Positions 47,275 to 56,712 of a stretch of DNA of 64,000 bases are shown piece by piece. Position numbers and translations under genes: made by a program. The stretch's first letter is position 1; the number at the start of each line of letters is the position of its first letter. The stretch comes from MKSF01 sp037190225 (GTDB taxonomy: Bacteria; Bacteroidota; Bacteroidia; Chitinophagales; Chitinophagaceae): assembly GCA_037190225.1 (NCBI GenBank), contig JBBCJL010000011.1, positions 1 through 64,000 of the forward strand, given 5' to 3'. The notes under the pieces were generated by a model that saw only the letters and a list, made by a program, of their open reading frames with translations, ran no database searches and was not told the DNA's origin.

Positions 47275-48032
47275 TTATCGTTCATTTTATACAGTCCTGC
47301 AAAATCTTCCACTGTCAGCTGCTCCGCCCGTTTATTAAAAATGGGATCCTGCATCAGCTCATTGCTCCAGAAACCTTTCAACGCATTCCTCAGCGTTTTC
47401 CTGCGCTGGCCAAAAGCCGCCTTGACGATCTTTTTCAGCCGTTCAGGGTTCTCAATGCCATGCGGATTATTCAAGCTGGTCAGCCTGATAACGCCCGACA
47501 TCACCTTGGGAGGCGGGTTAAAGCAGCCCGGAGGCACATCGAACAGGTATTCCACTTTATAGAAGGCCTGCATCAGCACGCTAAGGATGCCGTACACCTT
47601 GCTGTTGGGCCCTGCAGCGATACGGTCGGCCACTTCTTTCTGGAACATGCCCACCACTTCATCCACATAGGCTTTCCAGTCATAGACCCTGAACATGATC
47701 TGTGTAGAGATGTTATAGGGAAAATTACCTATGATACTGAACTTTTCCGTCCCGAAAGGCAGCTCCGCTTTCAGGAAATCCACGTGTATCAGCTTGTCCG
47801 CAATAGCCGGCAGGATAGTAGGCAGGTAAGCCACCTTCTCGTCATCTATTTCGATAGCCTTGTAGTTGATATCGGTTCTTTCCAGCAGATACCTGGTGAT
47901 GGCTCCGCCGCCCGGTCCGACCTCCAGCAGGTTCATACCGGGCTTATAATCCGGCTGCGCCACGATCTTCTTACACATATTCTCATCGGTGAGAAAATGC
48001 TGGCCCAGCCCTTTTTTCAAAGTCAGTTTCAT
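47271..48032 (-). CDS. rsmA: 16S rRNA dimethyladenosine transferase
   Basis: 253-aa KsgA enzyme that dimethylates A1518 and A1519 of 16S rRNA late in 30S assembly; loss gives kasugamycin resistance. Marks: KKGLGQHFLTDENMCKKIV at the N terminus, LEVGPGGGAITRYLL (SAM motif), GNFPYNIS (catalytic NxPY), and the C-terminal RRKTLRNALKG. Sits 19 bp after ribH. Confidence 0.96.
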   Translation of the reverse strand: MKLTLKKGLGQHFLTDENMCKKIVAQPDYKPGMNLLEVGPGGGAITRYLLERTDINYKAIEIDDEKVAYLPTILPAIADKLIHVDFLKAELPFGTEKFSIIGNFPYNISTQIMFRVYDWKAYVDEVVGMFQKEVADRIAAGPNSKVYGILSVLMQAFYKVEYLFDVPPGCFNPPPKVMSGVIRLTSLNNPHGIENPERLKKIVKAAFGQRRKTLRNALKGFWSNELMQDPIFNKRAEQLTVEDFAGLYKMNDK

Positions 48033-48051
48033 ACGTCAGGAGTGTCGGGGG

Positions 48052-48537
48052 TTAGAGTTGTTGTTCAAAGTGTATCATTTTCAGGGCCGTTATCATGGCT
48101 TCCTCGCCCTTATGTCCATGCGCACCGCCCAGCCTTTCCCAGGCCTGCTGCCCGGTATTCACGGTCAGCACGCCGAATATTACGGGCACATCCATGGTCA
48201 GGTTCAGGTGGTTGATCCCTTCCGATACCATATTGCACACATAATCAAAATGAGGCGTATCACCTCTCACAACAGCGCCGAAAGCTATGACCGCTCCGAT
48301 ACCCGTAGCAGCGCCCAGGTATTTGCGGATAGCATACGGCAGCTCCACACAACCCGGCACATACAATACGTCCGCAAGCTCCACACCGGCCTGCCCGGCT
48401 ATCCTGGCGGCACCCGCCACCTGCTCGGCCACTATTTTTTCATTCCACTGGGTAGCGATGACAGCCACTCTGGTGCCGGCCGGTATACTAAGAGCTGATA
48501 TATCCAGCAGCGTATTATTTTCTGTTGATAAAGCCAT
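48052..48537 (-). CDS. ribH: 6,7-dimethyl-8-ribityllumazine synthase
   Basis: 161-aa penultimate enzyme of riboflavin synthesis, forming lumazine from the pyrimidinedione and dihydroxybutanone phosphate, usually as a pentamer or 60-mer. Marks: VAVIATQWNEKI, VPGCVELPYA, AFGAVVRGDTPHFDYVC with the conserved His, and FGVLTVNTGQQAWER. It lies 7 bp after coaE. No FMN riboswitch is visible upstream. Confidence 0.96.
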   Translation of the reverse strand: MALSTENNTLLDISALSIPAGTRVAVIATQWNEKIVAEQVAGAARIAGQAGVELADVLYVPGCVELPYAIRKYLGAATGIGAVIAFGAVVRGDTPHFDYVCNMVSEGINHLNLTMDVPVIFGVLTVNTGQQAWERLGGAHGHKGEEAMITALKMIHFEQQL

Positions 48538-48544
48538 AATATCT

Positions 48545-49126
48545 TTACATTTTTAATATTGTCTCATGAAGTTCGGATACCTGCCGGATGAGGGATTTAG
48601 TATCGTCATTCGTAATTACAAACCTGCAAAGCTTCATTTTCTCTTCCTCATCCATCTGCCTGGATATACGTTCCAGCACTTCCTGCTCTGTGACGCCGTC
48701 CCGCTCCATGACCCTCCTGATACGGATCTCCCGCGGCGCATAGACCCCTATGATAAAATCCATACTTTTATAGGAGCCGCTCTCAAAGAACAGGGCGGCC
48801 TCCTTCAGCGTGTAAGGGGCGCGCTGGCGCCGGTGCCATTCCTCGCCCCAGGCTATCACCCTGGGATGAACGATGCTGTTGAGGAGCTGCAGGCGTTCCG
48901 GGTCCGGGAACACCATAGAAGCCAATAACGGACGGTTAACCCGTCCGTTATCGTATATTGCTGTCCCAAATGCCGCTTCCAGCAGGCTTTTGAGCTCAGC
49001 ATCCGTATCCATCAGATATTTTGCGGCTTTGTCCGCATTGAAAACAGGTATGCCTAAAGCACCGAATATCCTGGTCACAATAGTCTTACCGGAACCGATA
49101 CCGCCGGTGATACCTACTTTCAGCAT
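48545..49126 (-). CDS. coaE: Dephospho-CoA kinase
   Basis: 193-aa P-loop kinase phosphorylating dephospho-CoA in the last step of CoA synthesis. Marks: VGITGGIGSGKTIV (P-loop, residues 4-17), FNADKAAKYLM, and RIRRVMERDG in the lid. The ATG at 49126 (MLKVGITGG) is chosen over the upstream ATG at 49147. Sits between yajC and ribH in the operon. Confidence 0.94.
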   Translation of the reverse strand: MLKVGITGGIGSGKTIVTRIFGALGIPVFNADKAAKYLMDTDAELKSLLEAAFGTAIYDNGRVNRPLLASMVFPDPERLQLLNSIVHPRVIAWGEEWHRRQRAPYTLKEAALFFESGSYKSMDFIIGVYAPREIRIRRVMERDGVTEQEVLERISRQMDEEEKMKLCRFVITNDDTKSLIRQVSELHETILKM

Positions 49127-49160
49127 ATGACGATCATTTAAAAGCACAGGCTACCCTGTA

Positions 49161-49499
49161 TTAAGCCAGGGGAACCTTATTGTTCTTCTTGGCAAAGGCC
49201 TGTGTCATTTCCATAGAAACGGCCTGGCGCTCGATAGTGATATTGGTATTCCTGTCCACTTCGATCAGCAGGGTATTATCTTCATTCGTTCTCACGATCT
49301 TACCGTGAATACCGGATGTTGTAACGATCCTGTCGCCCGTGCTGATGGAATCCGCAAATTTCTTCTGCTCTTTGGCTTTCTTCTGCTGGGGCCTGATCAT
49401 AAAGAAGTACATTACCACAACCATACCCAACATCATTGCCGGCATCATCCAGTCATTTCCCTGCGGAGGCGCAGCCTGTAAAAAAACGTTCAAAAACAT
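49161..49499 (-). CDS. yajC: Preprotein translocase subunit YajC
   Basis: 112-aa small membrane protein associated with SecDF. One N-terminal helix (about 19-38) is followed by the signature MIRPQQKKAKEQKKFADSI and GDRIVTTSGIHGKIV. Preceded by nusB (43 bp) and followed by coaE (34 bp). Confidence 0.95.
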   Translation of the reverse strand: MFLNVFLQAAPPQGNDWMMPAMMLGMVVVMYFFMIRPQQKKAKEQKKFADSISTGDRIVTTSGIHGKIVRTNEDNTLLIEVDRNTNITIERQAVSMEMTQAFAKKNNKVPLA

Positions 49500-49542
49500 A
49501 ACTATATAAATTTAAAATTGAATACTCTATTTATAAATATCA

Positions 49543-50514
49543 TCAGGGCCTTACAGCCTTCCTGACCTTATTTTCCTTTTCCAGGGCCTTCAGGATATTA
49601 TCCAGGACGCCATTGATGAACTGGCTGCTCTGGGGTGTACTGTAGGTCTTGGCGATCTCGATATACTCATTGATGGTCACCTTGGTAGGCACGGTAGGGA
49701 AATACAGGAATTCCGCTATACCCATTTTCAGCAGTATCAGGTCTATCTGGGCCACACGTTCCGCATCCCAGTTCTTCAGCCTCGGGTGGATCAGCTCCAT
49801 CAGGTAGCCGCTCTTGTCGATAGTGGTCTTCAGGAGATCATGCGCGAACTGCTTCTTATCCGCCGAAATAAAGTTCAGGAAATTGGTGCCTTTCCTTTTC
49901 TGCACATAGTTCTCTATGAGCATATAGACCAGCTCCTTATCGTCTTCCCATTCTTCGTTCTTCTCCGTCATCAGGGTATTGAATGCCTCATGCTCGTACA
50001 TCAGCTGTGTCCATACGTCCCAGAACATTTTCTTATCGCTCTCGGGCGTACGGCCTTCCTCGCTCACGTAGCTCTTATAGATCTCACTCTCCTGCAGGAT
50101 ATTATACAGTTGCTTGACCTCATCCTTTTCAACAACCTGCTCCAGCTTTTTGTCCTTTACAGCCTCCACAAACGTTTTATTATCCAGGAGGGACCATACG
50201 AATTCATTACCGGCAAATTTGGTGCTGACATTCAGGTCTTCCTCCGTGCGCAGCAGCTTTGAGGCCCTGTTATTGGCATCTATTTCCGTGTATTGGGCCA
50301 TGCGCACCATGTAATAAAGCGATAATGTAAATAAATAAGACGCCTGATCTATCTTATCGTCCAGCACTTTAACGTACTTAATGATCATACGGGAGTAATC
50401 AGGATGATCACTGGTAAGCTGATCTATACCGAAGCCAAGATCACTTTCCAGGTTGGTATCAAGCGCGTAAAGTGATTGCATTACTTTAATTCTAATATTT
50501 CTGCGACTTATCAT
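49543..50514 (-). CDS. nusB: Transcription antitermination protein NusB (long Bacteroidota form)
   Basis: 323 aa. NusB with NusE binds boxA of rRNA leaders to prevent premature termination. The N terminus RRNIRIKVMQSLYAL and the C-terminal core VAQIDLILLKMGIAEFLYFP and KVTINEYIEIAKTYSTPQSSQFINGVLDNIL are canonical. The ~150-residue middle is extra compared with the ~140-aa E. coli protein, as in other Bacteroidota. First gene of the operon; a minus-strand TAACTTTG box is at 50545-50552. Confidence 0.93.
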   Translation of the reverse strand: MISRRNIRIKVMQSLYALDTNLESDLGFGIDQLTSDHPDYSRMIIKYVKVLDDKIDQASYLFTLSLYYMVRMAQYTEIDANNRASKLLRTEEDLNVSTKFAGNEFVWSLLDNKTFVEAVKDKKLEQVVEKDEVKQLYNILQESEIYKSYVSEEGRTPESDKKMFWDVWTQLMYEHEAFNTLMTEKNEEWEDDKELVYMLIENYVQKRKGTNFLNFISADKKQFAHDLLKTTIDKSGYLMELIHPRLKNWDAERVAQIDLILLKMGIAEFLYFPTVPTKVTINEYIEIAKTYSTPQSSQFINGVLDNILKALEKENKVRKAVRP

Positions 50515-50710
50515 TGTATTGGTTTATCACTTTTTAAGAGTCAGCAAAGTTATGAAAAATAAACATGTATGCTCTCCACCGGTTGCAATTTCTTTTCCCT
50601 CATGATATTTCCCATATGTTAAAGAGCAGTCAGGTAATAATATATTAACCCGTTGTTCAGAAATAAGTTACAGGCGCGCTCTTACTTTGCACTCAAAACA
50701 GACCTCTCTT

Positions 50711-53239
50711 ATGCATAAAAGTCTACTGAGCATCATTTTCCTACTGCTTACTACCCTTGGACGGCTTTCCGCCCAGCTTTATATCAATGAGTTCTCCCAG
50801 GGCGCAAGCGGCTCCAAAGAATTCATTGAGCTGGTAGTAGTGGGTAACAGGACCTGTACGGACTCTACCGCAGACATCCGTTTGTGGATATTTGACGACA
50901 ATAACAACTGGCACGGATCGGGCGGAAATGCCCAGGGGTTCTACAGGTTCAGGAATGTCAGCCAGTGGGCGAACATTCCCTACGGATCCATCATTCTTAT
51001 TTATAATAACGCTGACAGGAATACCAGCCTGAGCCTGGCGGATGACCCTACCGACAGTAATAATGACGGCGTCTATGTAGTACCCATCAGTTCCAATTTA
51101 CTGGAAAAATCATCCAACAACGGCTATATCGGCGCTACCTATACCAATACCGGCAATAACTGGTCGCCCCTGGGATTAAGGAATGAGGGCGATGCCGTGA
51201 TCGTCACCAGCCCTTCCAACCTGAATGCACCCTATCACTCAATAGCATACGGTTCCAATGTCAACGGGCAAAGCATCCCGGCCACTGTCAATATGAGCCC
51301 TTCCGGCAGCAACCGTGTATATTACCTGACCAACGGCAATATTACCAGCCCTTCCGCCTGGGCAACGGGAACCGCCACCTCACTGGAAACGCCCGGCCTG
51401 CCTAACACTACCGCCAACGCTGCCTGGATCCAGTCATTAAGGACTGGTACAGGTAACGGCAATATCCTGGTACGCGACACTGTAGCCATCTGCCCCGGTG
51501 CCCTGCCTTATACCTGGAGAGGTCAGAGCATCAATACTTTCGGGGATTCCGTAGCTACGGTCAACCAGGGCCCATGCGACACTACCTTTGTCCTGGACCT
51601 GCACAGCCAGCCGGTCAGATACCATACCATCAGCCAGACCATCTGCACCAGCCAGCTGCCTTATACCTGGAACGGCAGGACCGTTACCACGACAGGCACC
51701 CATACGCTCCGTGACACTTCCATCGCAGCTACCACCAATTGTGACAGCATTACGACCTTAACGCTGACCGTACAACCGGTGCTGCAGGCAAATATCAGCC
51801 AAACCATTTGTGCCGGCCAGCTACCCTATACATGGAACGGCAGGACCGTCACCACCACAGGCACCCATACGCTCCGTGATACCTCGACCGCTACCAATAG
51901 CTGCGACAGCATCACCACCCTGACGCTGACCGTACACCCGGTATCACAGGCAAACATCACCCGGATCATTTGCGCCAGCCAGCTGCCCTATACCTGGAAC
52001 GGCAGGACCGTCATCACGACAGGAACACATACGCTCCGCGATACGTCAACTGCAATCATCACTGGTTGCGACAGCATTACAACCTTAACGCTGACCGTTC
52101 AGCCGGTATCGCAGGTAAATATTACCCGTACCATTTGCGCCAGCCAGCTACCTTATACCTGGAACGGCAAGACCGTCACCACGACAGGAGCGCATACCCT
52201 CCGCGATACGTCAATTGCAATCCTAACCGGCTGCGACAGCATCACCACACTGGCGCTGACCGTACAACCTGCTTCCAGGGACACCCTTAAGGCCGATATC
52301 TGCTATACCAGCCTTCCTTATATATTCAACGGCATTTCCTACTCCCGGGCAGGTATATACAACCACACTTTTAATAACCGATGGGGCTGTGACAGCATCA
52401 TAGTGCTGGATCTCCGGGTAGGCGCCGGTCCCAGGACCCTCAATACCGCGCTGGAAGGATGCAGCCGGGTACTTTACAAGAATACCACCTACACTTCCTC
52501 TGCCGTGCTCAGGGACACGATCAGGAATATACAGGGCTGTGACAGCATCTACGATATTGTCACCATAAAGGTCATCATCCCTAAAGCGTCTTATGATACT
52601 GCCGATGTATGCTACCCGATGACCCACACCTTCGGCAACCGGGTGCTGAACAGCTCCGGTGTTTACAGCGCTGCCTATACCATCGCCGGCGGATGCGACA
52701 GCATAGCCTACCTGCACCTTACCGTTCATCCCCAACCCGAGCTGACCATTGATTTTGATCCGCAGGAGAAATACTGCATCGGCGATACCCTTACACTCTA
52801 TTTTTCCGGTGCCACGAAGTATAATTTCAGTGAGCCGCCGTTTACCGCTACGGAGAACAGCGCATCTTTTATCCTGAGGAACAGCGAAACACAATACACG
52901 GTCCACGCTACCGATGACCATAACTGCTATACCCAGAAATCGGTCCTGGTCTTTTCCGAACAGTGCTGCGACATCAGAGTACCCAACGCCTTCACGCCTA
53001 ACGGGGACGGGCTGAATGATATATTTACAGCCATCAGCCCGGGACACCCCAAAGCGTACAACCTGATGATCTTTAACAGGTACGGCAATATGGTATTCCA
53101 GTCACTCTCCATCACTAACGGCTGGGACGGAACCTACAATGGCAGACCTGTGGATGTAGGCGCCTATTACTACATCATAGAGATAGAATGCGGCGGCCAG
53201 CGCAATACCCTGAAAGGAGACCTTACCGTTCTCAGGTAA
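50711..53239 (+). CDS. Large secreted repeat protein with type B T9SS C-terminal domain
   Basis: 842 aa. A signal peptide ends RLSAQ (residue ~22). The first ~240 residues (LYINEFSQGASGSKEFIELV) resemble a lamin-tail-like domain. From about residue 255 to 670 come eight degenerate ~50-55-residue repeats with the pattern C..LPYTWNG...T..G.H...D....CDSI..L.LTV; the middle four are much alike. The C-terminal ~90 residues are the gliding-motility-associated domain (PNAFTPNGDGLNDIF, FNRYGNMVFQ, NGWDGTYNGRP, VGAYYYIIEI). Probably a surface adhesin or filament exported by the type IX system. The ATG at 50711 is used; an in-frame TTG lies 24 nt upstream. Confidence 0.9.
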   Translation: MHKSLLSIIFLLLTTLGRLSAQLYINEFSQGASGSKEFIELVVVGNRTCTDSTADIRLWIFDDNNNWHGSGGNAQGFYRFRNVSQWANIPYGSIILIYNNADRNTSLSLADDPTDSNNDGVYVVPISSNLLEKSSNNGYIGATYTNTGNNWSPLGLRNEGDAVIVTSPSNLNAPYHSIAYGSNVNGQSIPATVNMSPSGSNRVYYLTNGNITSPSAWATGTATSLETPGLPNTTANAAWIQSLRTGTGNGNILVRDTVAICPGALPYTWRGQSINTFGDSVATVNQGPCDTTFVLDLHSQPVRYHTISQTICTSQLPYTWNGRTVTTTGTHTLRDTSIAATTNCDSITTLTLTVQPVLQANISQTICAGQLPYTWNGRTVTTTGTHTLRDTSTATNSCDSITTLTLTVHPVSQANITRIICASQLPYTWNGRTVITTGTHTLRDTSTAIITGCDSITTLTLTVQPVSQVNITRTICASQLPYTWNGKTVTTTGAHTLRDTSIAILTGCDSITTLALTVQPASRDTLKADICYTSLPYIFNGISYSRAGIYNHTFNNRWGCDSIIVLDLRVGAGPRTLNTALEGCSRVLYKNTTYTSSAVLRDTIRNIQGCDSIYDIVTIKVIIPKASYDTADVCYPMTHTFGNRVLNSSGVYSAAYTIAGGCDSIAYLHLTVHPQPELTIDFDPQEKYCIGDTLTLYFSGATKYNFSEPPFTATENSASFILRNSETQYTVHATDDHNCYTQKSVLVFSEQCCDIRVPNAFTPNGDGLNDIFTAISPGHPKAYNLMIFNRYGNMVFQSLSITNGWDGTYNGRPVDVGAYYYIIEIECGGQRNTLKGDLTVLR
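51629..52285 (+). repeat. Four tandem 162-165-bp coding repeats
   Basis: Unit starts at 51629, 51794, 51956 and 52121. The blocks CTGCCCTATACCTGGAACGG and CATACGCTCCG recur with few changes, so this is recent in-frame amplification within an older, more diverged repeat series. Confidence 0.85.
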
Positions 53240-53260
53240 ATTCCCCTTATTATAAAATAA

Positions 53261-53294
53261 AAAGCGGCACAGGAAAGTATCCGTGTGCCGCTTT
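53261..53294. terminator. Terminator between convergent T9SS cargo and metallophosphoesterase genes
   Basis: AAAGCGGCACA pairs with TGTGCCGCTTT around a 12-nt loop. Confidence 0.75.
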
Positions 53295-53381
53295 ACCGTA
53301 ACCGGTAAAAGATAAAGCCGTATCCGACCTACAATCACCTCACAAACGAGGGGATAAAGCAATTATTTATACGAATAGCTG

Positions 53382-54623
53382 TTATTCAAATTCTATAACA
53401 GTGATCTCCGGCAATATGCCTACCCTTCCCTTATAGCCTAAAAAACCGAATCCCCTGTTCACATAGAGCTTTTGCTTGTCCTGGGTGTACAGGCCTGCCC
53501 ATTGCTTATACACATACTGGACAGGGCTCCAGTGAAACCATGACAGCTCTATCCCGAACTGCATACCATGAGTATGGCCTGCAAGGGTCAGGTCTATATC
53601 GGGATATTCCGGGCGTATCTGAGCATCCCAGTGCGAAGGATCATGGGACAGCAGTATCTTGTAGCCGGTATCGCTCTCCAGCCCCGCATAGGCTTCTTTC
53701 AGCTTTCCGTACCTGGGAAATCTCATATTATTACCCCAGTTCTCTACTCCCAGCAGTGTAAAATGATCATTATTCCTTTCCACCTGCACATGCTCGTTCA
53801 TCAGCAGTCTCCAGCCGAGGTCTTCCGTGATGACACGTTTCAGCTCCTCCAGGTTGGCCACTTTATCCTGCGGGCTGCTCCACTCCCAGTAATCACCGTA
53901 ATCGTGATTGCCCAATGTAGCATAAATGCCCATCTTTGCGCTCATCTGCTTCAGGGTATCTATTACGGGATAGATCTCGTCCGTTTTGTTATTGACGATA
54001 TCTCCCGTAAAGAGGATCAGGTCCGGCTGCTCTTCATTGATCATATCAATGCCTCTCTGTACGGCTTCCAGGTCATCAAAGCTGCCCGAATGAATATCGG
54101 AGATATGCACTATTTTCAGCCCGGCAAGCGCCGCCCCGGAGCTATCAGGCTTGAGCTTTACGCGTCTTATCTTGTAATTATACTTGTTCTTGATACCGAT
54201 AAAGAAAGAGGAGAACAGGACAATGCCTCCTATCCAGCCCGCCCTTGTCAGGAACCTGGAACGGGAAATATCCATTTTCGTAATATCCCGGTCCGCGCTT
54301 ATCCCATATCCTTTCAATACTATCCAGGTAATGACCCTCCGGATATCATCCACCAGGAAAAATACCGTGACCAGTATATGCAATATTGTAAATCCTATGA
54401 TGTAGGCGAAATTCACGGAACTCAGCCACCCCTGCCCGCCGGCATTCTGATCTCTCAGGGTAAAAAAAGCGCCGACATACAATGCGGATAATACGGTATA
54501 AAGGATATAGCCGGTCAGCCTGCGGCGCCTGCTGCTCACAAGCAGATGGATCGAAACGATCATATAATAGATGGCGAGCAGGGCAATAATGACTGTCCAT
54601 ACCCAGCCGAGGTGATTTCTCAT
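53382..54623 (-). CDS. Membrane-anchored metallophosphoesterase
   Basis: 413 aa. Four membrane helices fill residues ~5-130 and a fifth lies near 150-165. A calcineurin-like phosphoesterase domain follows with all metal motifs: DIHSGSFD, GDIVNNKTDE, LGNHDYGDY, LLSHDPSHWD and LAGHTHGMQFG. It resembles YkuE/UDP-diacylglucosamine-hydrolase-type enzymes, probably acting on a membrane lipid or nucleotide-sugar headgroup. The ATG at 54623 (MRNHLGWVW) is preferred to 54731, which would overlap pdhA. Confidence 0.87.
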   Translation of the reverse strand: MRNHLGWVWTVIIALLAIYYMIVSIHLLVSSRRRRLTGYILYTVLSALYVGAFFTLRDQNAGGQGWLSSVNFAYIIGFTILHILVTVFFLVDDIRRVITWIVLKGYGISADRDITKMDISRSRFLTRAGWIGGIVLFSSFFIGIKNKYNYKIRRVKLKPDSSGAALAGLKIVHISDIHSGSFDDLEAVQRGIDMINEEQPDLILFTGDIVNNKTDEIYPVIDTLKQMSAKMGIYATLGNHDYGDYWEWSSPQDKVANLEELKRVITEDLGWRLLMNEHVQVERNNDHFTLLGVENWGNNMRFPRYGKLKEAYAGLESDTGYKILLSHDPSHWDAQIRPEYPDIDLTLAGHTHGMQFGIELSWFHWSPVQYVYKQWAGLYTQDKQKLYVNRGFGFLGYKGRVGILPEITVIEFE

Positions 54624-54705
54624 ATGCAATAAAATATCTTCAAAAATAAGGAACCTCCAATAAAATATATTGGAGGCTCTAATGATTTGAAGTTTATTAA
54701 AAAAA

Positions 54706-55701
54706 CTAATCCGTGATAAAAGGATAGTCATCTTCTACATAAATATCCTTGTACAGCTCGCTGATATCCGGCCATGGGCTTTCTTCCGCAAACGTCACAC
54801 ACTCCTCCACTATCGCTTTCACCTTATCGTTGATCGCTTCAATATCGGCTTCCGTAGCCCATTTTTTGCTGATCAGCTTATTTTTTGAAACCTCTATAGG
54901 GTCTTTCAGCCTGTAGCCTTCCACTTCTTCCTTGGTCCTGTATTTGGCAGGGTCGGACATCGAATGCCCGCGGTACCTGTACGTCCTTATTTCCAGGAAG
55001 GTAGGGCCTTCTCCCTTGCGCGCCCTTTCCGCCGCTTTGGCCACTGCCGTATGCACCGCTTCGGGATTCATACCATCCACGGTATCGCTCGGCATATCGT
55101 ACGCCAGCGCCATTTTAGCTATATCCAGCGTCTTGGAGGTCCTTTCTACGGAAGTACCCATAGCGTAATAGTTATTCTCACAGATGAAGATCACGGGCAG
55201 GTTCCACAGCATAGCCATATTATAGGTCTCGTGCAGGATCCCCTGGCGGGCAGCGCCGTCACCGAACAGGCATACGGTCACCCTGTCGTTGCCCATGTAA
55301 TGGTCTGCAAATGCGATACCCGCGCCCAGTCCTATCTGGCCGCCTACGATGCCATGACCTCCGAAAAATCTTTTTTCCTTGGAGAAGAAGTGCATCGAAC
55401 CGCCTTTACCTTTGGTGCAGCCGGTAGCCTTCCCGTATAATTCGGCCATACACTCATTGGCGGTCATACCTTTCGCCAGCGCCAGACCGTGGTCACGGTA
55501 AGCGGTGATCAGGTTATCATCTTCCCTGATGGCGGAAATGATACCGGCAGATACCGCTTCCTGCCCTATATACAGGTGACAGAAGCCTCTTATTTTCTGC
55601 ATGCCGTATAGCTGGCCTGCCTTTTCTTCAAAGCGGCGCTGCAATAACATTGATTCGTACCACTCCAGGTATATTTCTTTTCCAAATTTAGTTGTAGCCA
55701 A
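54706..55701 (-). CDS. pdhA: Pyruvate dehydrogenase E1 component, alpha subunit
   Basis: 331 aa from the TTG at 55701, or 348 from the ATG at 55752. Thiamine-diphosphate subunit of the E1 heterotetramer decarboxylating pyruvate. Marks: LLQRRFEEKAGQLYG, GFCHLYIGQEAV, HGHGIVGG-type FGGHGIVGGQIGLG, the ThDP motif GDGAARQGILHETYNMA with ICENNYYAMGTS, and the phosphorylation-loop region YRYRGHSMSDPAKYR. The TTG start gives LATTKFGKEIYLEWYE, which looks like the family N terminus; the longer form adds a hydrophobic leader. pdhB is not adjacent. A box TATATTTG lies at 55776-55783 on the minus strand. Confidence 0.93.
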   Translation of the reverse strand: MATTKFGKEIYLEWYESMLLQRRFEEKAGQLYGMQKIRGFCHLYIGQEAVSAGIISAIREDDNLITAYRDHGLALAKGMTANECMAELYGKATGCTKGKGGSMHFFSKEKRFFGGHGIVGGQIGLGAGIAFADHYMGNDRVTVCLFGDGAARQGILHETYNMAMLWNLPVIFICENNYYAMGTSVERTSKTLDIAKMALAYDMPSDTVDGMNPEAVHTAVAKAAERARKGEGPTFLEIRTYRYRGHSMSDPAKYRTKEEVEGYRLKDPIEVSKNKLISKKWATEADIEAINDKVKAIVEECVTFAEESPWPDISELYKDIYVEDDYPFITD

Positions 55702-55856
55702 GGTAATTCTGTTTTTATTTTTCAAAAAAAATAACAATCCGGAGAAAAGCAATGCCGGCTTCCTTCACGGACAGGCAAATATAAAAAACCTAAACGACAT
55801 TTATACACATCCGGTTTAAATAATTCCTAATTCTGTCCCGAAAATGAGGCCCGCTG

Positions 55857-55887
55857 TTTGCACTTCTGATATAAGCCCCTATATTTG
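55857..55887 (+). promoter_or_regulatory. Promoter of the DsbA-like gene
   Basis: TTTG (55857-55860), a 19-bp spacer and TATATTTG (55880-55887), with an 18-nt gap to the ATG at 55906. Confidence 0.55.
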
Positions 55888-55905
55888 TTGTAAACAAACC
55901 GGATT

Positions 55906-56559
55906 ATGAGACTGATATATTGTTACGATGCTTATTGCGGATGGTGCTATGGGTTCAGTGACGTTATGAAACAATTGAACGAGACCGTAGGAAAAAAAAT
56001 ACCCGTTGAGGTGCTGAGCGGGGGTATGCTGCTGCCGGAATATCCTATGCCCGTACAAATGATATCAGAGGTCATACTGGATAATTACCAACGCGTTGAG
56101 GAATATACGGGTATCACTTTCGGGGAGGATTTTCTCTGGCATGCCCGCCATGCCGACCAGAGCGACTGGTTTCCCAACAGCCTCCCGCCGGCCATAGCGC
56201 TCTGCATCATCAAGGAAAAGCACCCGGACAAGGCTGTTGATTTTGCCCTGGATATAGAATACGGCCTCAACTATGAAGGCAGGGACCTTACTGACAGGGA
56301 GGCTTACAGGCATCTCCTGCCCAAGTATGACTTTACCCCCGAGGATTTTTTTGAAAAAATGGAGGACCCGGAATACGCCTCCCGTGCCCGGAACGAATTT
56401 GATATCTGCAGGCAGCTACAGGTAACTTCCTTTCCCGCTTTATTGCTGCAGGCCAGCGAGTCCAAATTCTTCCTGCTGGCCAAGGGATATACTCCCTACC
56501 AGACCATCATAGACAGGCTGGATAACATCATCAATGAAATAAGGGCGCAGCTGAACTAG
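55906..56559 (+). CDS. DsbA family (FrnE-like) thioredoxin-fold protein
   Basis: 217-aa cytoplasmic DsbA-like protein without signal peptide. The redox motif is CGWC in YDAYCGWCYGFSD near residues 11-14. The long helical insertion and the cis-proline loop QVTSFPALLL near 178 are as in FrnE/2-hydroxychromene isomerase relatives. It probably handles thiol-disulfide exchange or glutathione-dependent isomerisation in the cytoplasm. Stands alone, with its own promoter. Confidence 0.87.
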   Translation: MRLIYCYDAYCGWCYGFSDVMKQLNETVGKKIPVEVLSGGMLLPEYPMPVQMISEVILDNYQRVEEYTGITFGEDFLWHARHADQSDWFPNSLPPAIALCIIKEKHPDKAVDFALDIEYGLNYEGRDLTDREAYRHLLPKYDFTPEDFFEKMEDPEYASRARNEFDICRQLQVTSFPALLLQASESKFFLLAKGYTPYQTIIDRLDNIINEIRAQLN

Positions 56560-56698
56560 GTTACCCGGTGGCAGCCTGGTGCCTTTCCCCGCTGGTTGCC
56601 CGGTACGGGACACGCTGCTATGCTCCTTTCCGGGAACGCATGCTCATAACATTCTGACAAATCAAGATATTCCTCCCCTTAAATTATATTGCATTCAT

Positions 56699-56706
56699 TA
56701 ACTTTG
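56699..56706 (+). promoter_or_regulatory. -7 box for dxr, near-leaderless
   Basis: TAACTTTG ends 6 nt before the dxr ATG at 56713. The -33 element is weak. Confidence 0.4.
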
Positions 56707-56712
56707 CTCATC

